A stretch of DNA of 64,000 nucleotides from Polytrichum commune. Lineage: Eukaryota; Streptophyta; Polytrichopsida; Polytrichales; Polytrichaceae. A program made the position numbers and the translations under genes. Of this stretch, positions 60,933 through 64,000 are shown one piece after another; within the stretch, counting starts at the first letter, position 1, and every line of letters begins with the position of its first letter. The DNA lies in the NCBI GenBank assembly GCA_950295325.1, contig OX485804.1:35466001-35530000 (forward strand). Direction: 5' to 3'. Under the pieces are notes generated by a model that made no database searches, was not told the DNA's origin, and was given only the letters and a program-made list of their open reading frames with translations.

Positions 60933-62279
60933 CGTTGAAACTAGAATATTTGATCATGTAGTCCACTCTTATCTTAACAAAAATTCTTTTTGATATTCAT
61001 TCATAACTTCACACTTAACCGCACACCACTCAAATATATAGGTCTCCTAGTAAGATAATCAAATGAATTGCGCCCAATTCCCTTATGCTTCGTCTAACCC
61101 AAACTTATGTACCACTATCAAACAAAATGCACATGAACCTTCAATTGTATGGAAATTATATTGAGGGGATTGTGAAGTCCACTATATATCATGCTCTTTC
61201 GGGGGGGGGGGGGGGGGGTTTGGGGTTTGGAGCTTCGCCAACATGACAACCACAAAGTTATAGCCAATGGGATGAGAGTCGGAGGAGTGTGTTTGTGTTT
61301 TGAGATGGAGTGGACCTCTCTAGGAGAGCAAAAGGGCATGGCTATATATTCGACAAGTGGCTTTCACATACGTGGTGAAGGGGATGCTCACCACCAAAAT
61401 CTACCTCAAGAAACATCTCCAATGGCTTTATACGATGACATCTTTTTCAAACATTTCTTTTTCCTTTTCTTTTTCATAATGAAAGGCACTCCATCTTGTA
61501 GAGCTTCTCAAGCTCTTTGTTACAAACACCAAGAACGCTTCCTTCAAAGATCAAATGCTCTTCATTTCAGTTCTTGACATTTTACACAATTTTAAGATTG
61601 ATGTCCACCTTGGGGGGTGGTCTCTTCATTGGAAACGTATATGACACGCATGGGCACTCTAAATTAAAACCCCCTCTATATGAGAAGTTTATAGAGAAAA
61701 AAAATGTGTACATTACTTAATCGCATGCTTGAAAATGGACTAAGCTTTTCAATATATTGTGATAAACACCTCCACTACATGTACAAGGTGTAGATTATGA
61801 ATTAATCATGTTTTTAATTACATATGAATCCACTTTCACTTTCCGATGAGAAAATTATTGAACTTTTTTTTTATGATTTTCAATGATTGCATCAAGCAAA
61901 CAAAGACAAAAGCACAATACCTTAGCCACAATATAGATAGCAAAAACTCAAGGGAGCCCATGAGTACTCCAAGAGCCTCTAGCATGTAAAAAACTTAGAA
62001 CCCAAAATGCAAACCCTAATAAGAATGGACGGGATAGTTAGTAAGGACCATTATCATATGACAGTAGTGGATGAAAATGTGTTTTGGATGAAACTAACGC
62101 ATCTTTTGTCAAGATTTTTTTCTAGAACTTAGGGTCGCCTTTTGTACACCTACCTTTACTTCAAAGTTCTAGATAACCTCTTTCAATTGTACACACTAGA
62201 GAAAAACAACACCTCTCCGTTACATATATTATGTAAACTATGTATGCTCATACCTCAAATAATACCCCTTCTTACACTC
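60933..62279. other. Gene-free; G18 tract and inverted H2 fragment
   Basis: An inverted H2-like fragment lies at about 60955-61060 (gcacaccactcaaatatata). A pure G tract of 18 is at 61201-61218. The 128-codon plus frame 61191-61577 begins within this G tract, reading as polyglycine, and is not convincing. Confidence 0.45.
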
Positions 62280-62443
62280 AACACCATATTCAAAATTTTG
62301 GGAAAATTCCATGATTTTAGGAAAATACAGTTTAGGTTGAGTCGACCTAAAATGTACCCACTGGGTACATTTTAGGTCGACTCCACCTAAACTGTCATAA
62401 AATTGGGAGACTGGAAATCTCCCAAAATTTTGAATATGGTGTT
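62280..62443. mobile_element. Long palindrome, foldback MITE-like
   Basis: The outer arms aacaccatattcaaaatttt-ggga (62280-62303) and its exact reverse complement (62420-62443) enclose a centre with a perfect dyad: gtcgacctaaaatgtaccca meets ctgggtacattttaggtcga near 62361. The whole 164 bp would fold into a nearly continuous hairpin. There is no coding sequence, and I cannot assign a target duplication. Confidence 0.8.
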
Positions 62444-62571
62444 ACTCATGTTAGTTCACATGTGATGTGAAGAGTCCACCCCTTAGGGGTTACATGGTCC
62501 TTTCCAACTTAGATTGGTGGATTACTAACTCTAACATGGACAATTATCCACCTATATATTAGGCTAGTCAT

Positions 62572-62821
62572 GGTCCGAGATGACTTTAAACTACCAAGTG
62601 ACAATGGAGAGGTACCCATTTCCGAATGTAGTGGTTGGCTGTTCAAAACATGTTGTGAAACCTTCTCTCTATTCAACAGAAAATAAAACTAGCTAAGTAG
62701 GTAGGAAGCCAAAAGCCCACCCAATGCAAGGTAGGCAGTAAACCCCACCCAACATCAAGAGGATTCTTGAGCAGGGTAGAGCCAACAGGCTCAAATTCAT
62801 GTCATATTGCCTAACATTGGC

Positions 62822-62848
<27 letters not shown>
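62572..62848 (+). mobile_element. Full-length tRNA-derived SINE with 15-bp target duplication
   Basis: Identical tattaggctagtcat lies at 62557-62571 and 62849-62863. Between them, ggtccgagatgactttaaac starts the element, followed by the A-box-like aatggagaggtaccc, the B-box-like ggctgttcaaaac, the family body gaaaccttctctctattcaa, about 130 bp of additional 3' sequence, and a simple (ATT)n tail. This is the only copy in the window with a clean 5' end and both duplications. Confidence 0.85.
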
Positions 62849-62853
<5 letters not shown>

Positions 62854-62863
62854 GGCTAGTCAT

Positions 62864-64000
62864 TTAGATCTCGGGCACCTTGTAACCCATAAAACAATTT
62901 GGTAGTGGTTTTGCCTTTCTTTCTAGTAAAACCATATAGTACTGAAGTTAATCACAAATGTGGAGGAGGGAGTCTTTTCTCTGGATGGATGAGAGGCACA
63001 ATACCCATATTCCAAGTTGAGCTAGAGTCTAGATTCAAACCAGGATTCAAGTAGAAATATTAATGGACATAAATAATTGTCCAAGAATACGGGCATGTGG
63101 TTATTGGTTACGCAATTGATGCTTGCAAATTGCAGAACAAATTAAATCATGTGGTGGAACAAATCTGGAACATAACATTACTCAATGACGTCGGCCTGCA
63201 GAATACGATAGCGAGATGTTGGAGTTTAGGCTAAATCTAACCCTCCATGTGCAGCTTTTTGAGCATCTCACTGTTATATTTTGAGGGCACACGAAGTGAG
63301 AGTTGTATGTTGAGTAATGTTATGGAAACATGCAATGAAAATCCTTCGTATACAACCTTTGAGAACCAGTTCGGAGATGACACCACTCTAGATGTGTGAT
63401 TTTTCAACAAAAATGTGGTTACACAAGAGATGCACTCCAAATCATTTTTATCATGGGGTCCACTAATAGAACTATGTGTATACAATTTTATTATGTTCAA
63501 AATTTATGCATAAGTCTAAATATTACATAAAATAAAGTTCACACATTCTTACCTATATATTTATAGACAAAGGACCCTCCGGAAGTAAGGATTTCAATGT
63601 TATCCTAACTTGGGCTCTATATTAAAGTTTTCAAACTTCAAATTGAATCCACTACTCCACCACCAATATTATGCAATCCATTGTTCATGCATGGTTCATA
63701 CATTTAATACTATATGTTCAAGCACATAGTCCTTCTTAACCCTCAAAGGACCACATGTAGAGTGAAGTAGAATCTAGAGCAATTTTCACGTTTTCAATTG
63801 GGGATATCAAACTGGGTGTTAGTTTAAAGGGAAATCTTCAAATCATCCTTATAGATTGGATTTAATAGTAATGAGGGCATTGATATTTTAATCTTATGTC
63901 ATGTGAGAGTGTTTTGATTATCGAGATTAGGCCGTGAAATCCCAATGACGGTATAATCCAGGAGGTGTTTGAGTCTAGTTTTTGGATGGTGTTGCATTCT
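62864..64000. other. No gene seen
   Basis: Nothing supportable. A ggattcaag-like decayed B box at about 63041 may mark another SINE relic. Confidence 0.4.

Noticed and set aside
61191-61577. 128-codon frame beginning with polyglycine
   Set aside because: Its start falls in the G18 tract, whose length may vary, and the remainder has no recognisable content.

Overview
The window is nuclear DNA of a land plant. The evidence is spliced genes with GT-AG introns, a plant-type RING-H2 ligase of the AIP2 family, a CPYC glutaredoxin, a WRKY-type zinc finger with an intron at the plant 'R-type' position, telo-box and site II promoter motifs, and dense small DNA transposons and SINEs. I cannot fix the lineage; the wide repeat-filled spaces would suit a large-genome bryophyte, lycophyte or fern as well as a seed plant. 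No bacterial operons, CRISPR arrays, rRNA genes or functional tRNA genes were seen.

Layout. Positions 1-32,700 hold no convincing gene. They are a mosaic of short transposons, often nested: a hAT-like element with 8-bp target duplications (1247-2271) inside another terminal-inverted-repeat (TIR) element; two PIF/Harbinger-like families (called H1 and H2 here); foldback elements; a SINE family; a palindromic minisatellite; and a degraded coding remnant at 17-18 kb. Positions 32,750-56,600 are a gene island with five genes: a WRKY-like protein on the minus strand (32754-38169, 5 exons, 940 aa); PNO1 on the plus strand (39101-40177, 2 exons, 247 aa), head to head with it; an AIP2-like RING-H2 E3 ligase (45131-48525, 6 exons, 353 aa); an acidic protein with a perfect APC/C destruction-box consensus (51053-52859, 5 exons, 331 aa); and a CPYC glutaredoxin on the minus strand (54731-56584, 4 exons, 107 aa). 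All exon junctions were read by hand and keep frame. Positions 56,900-64,000 are again transposon-rich, including a second hAT-like element (58538-59833) that carries an intact 108-codon ORF, and a full-length SINE with a 15-bp target duplication.

The genes are unrelated in function (ribosome biogenesis, ubiquitination, redox, probable cell cycle, putative DNA-binding regulator) and do not form a pathway. The most unusual item is the WRKY-like protein. Its domain keeps the spacing and intron of a WRKY domain, but the heptapeptide reads WCKCGSK and the zinc finger is C-X4-C-X24-H-X-C. It is joined to an SQ/TQ cluster and to a long C-terminal region that I do not recognise.
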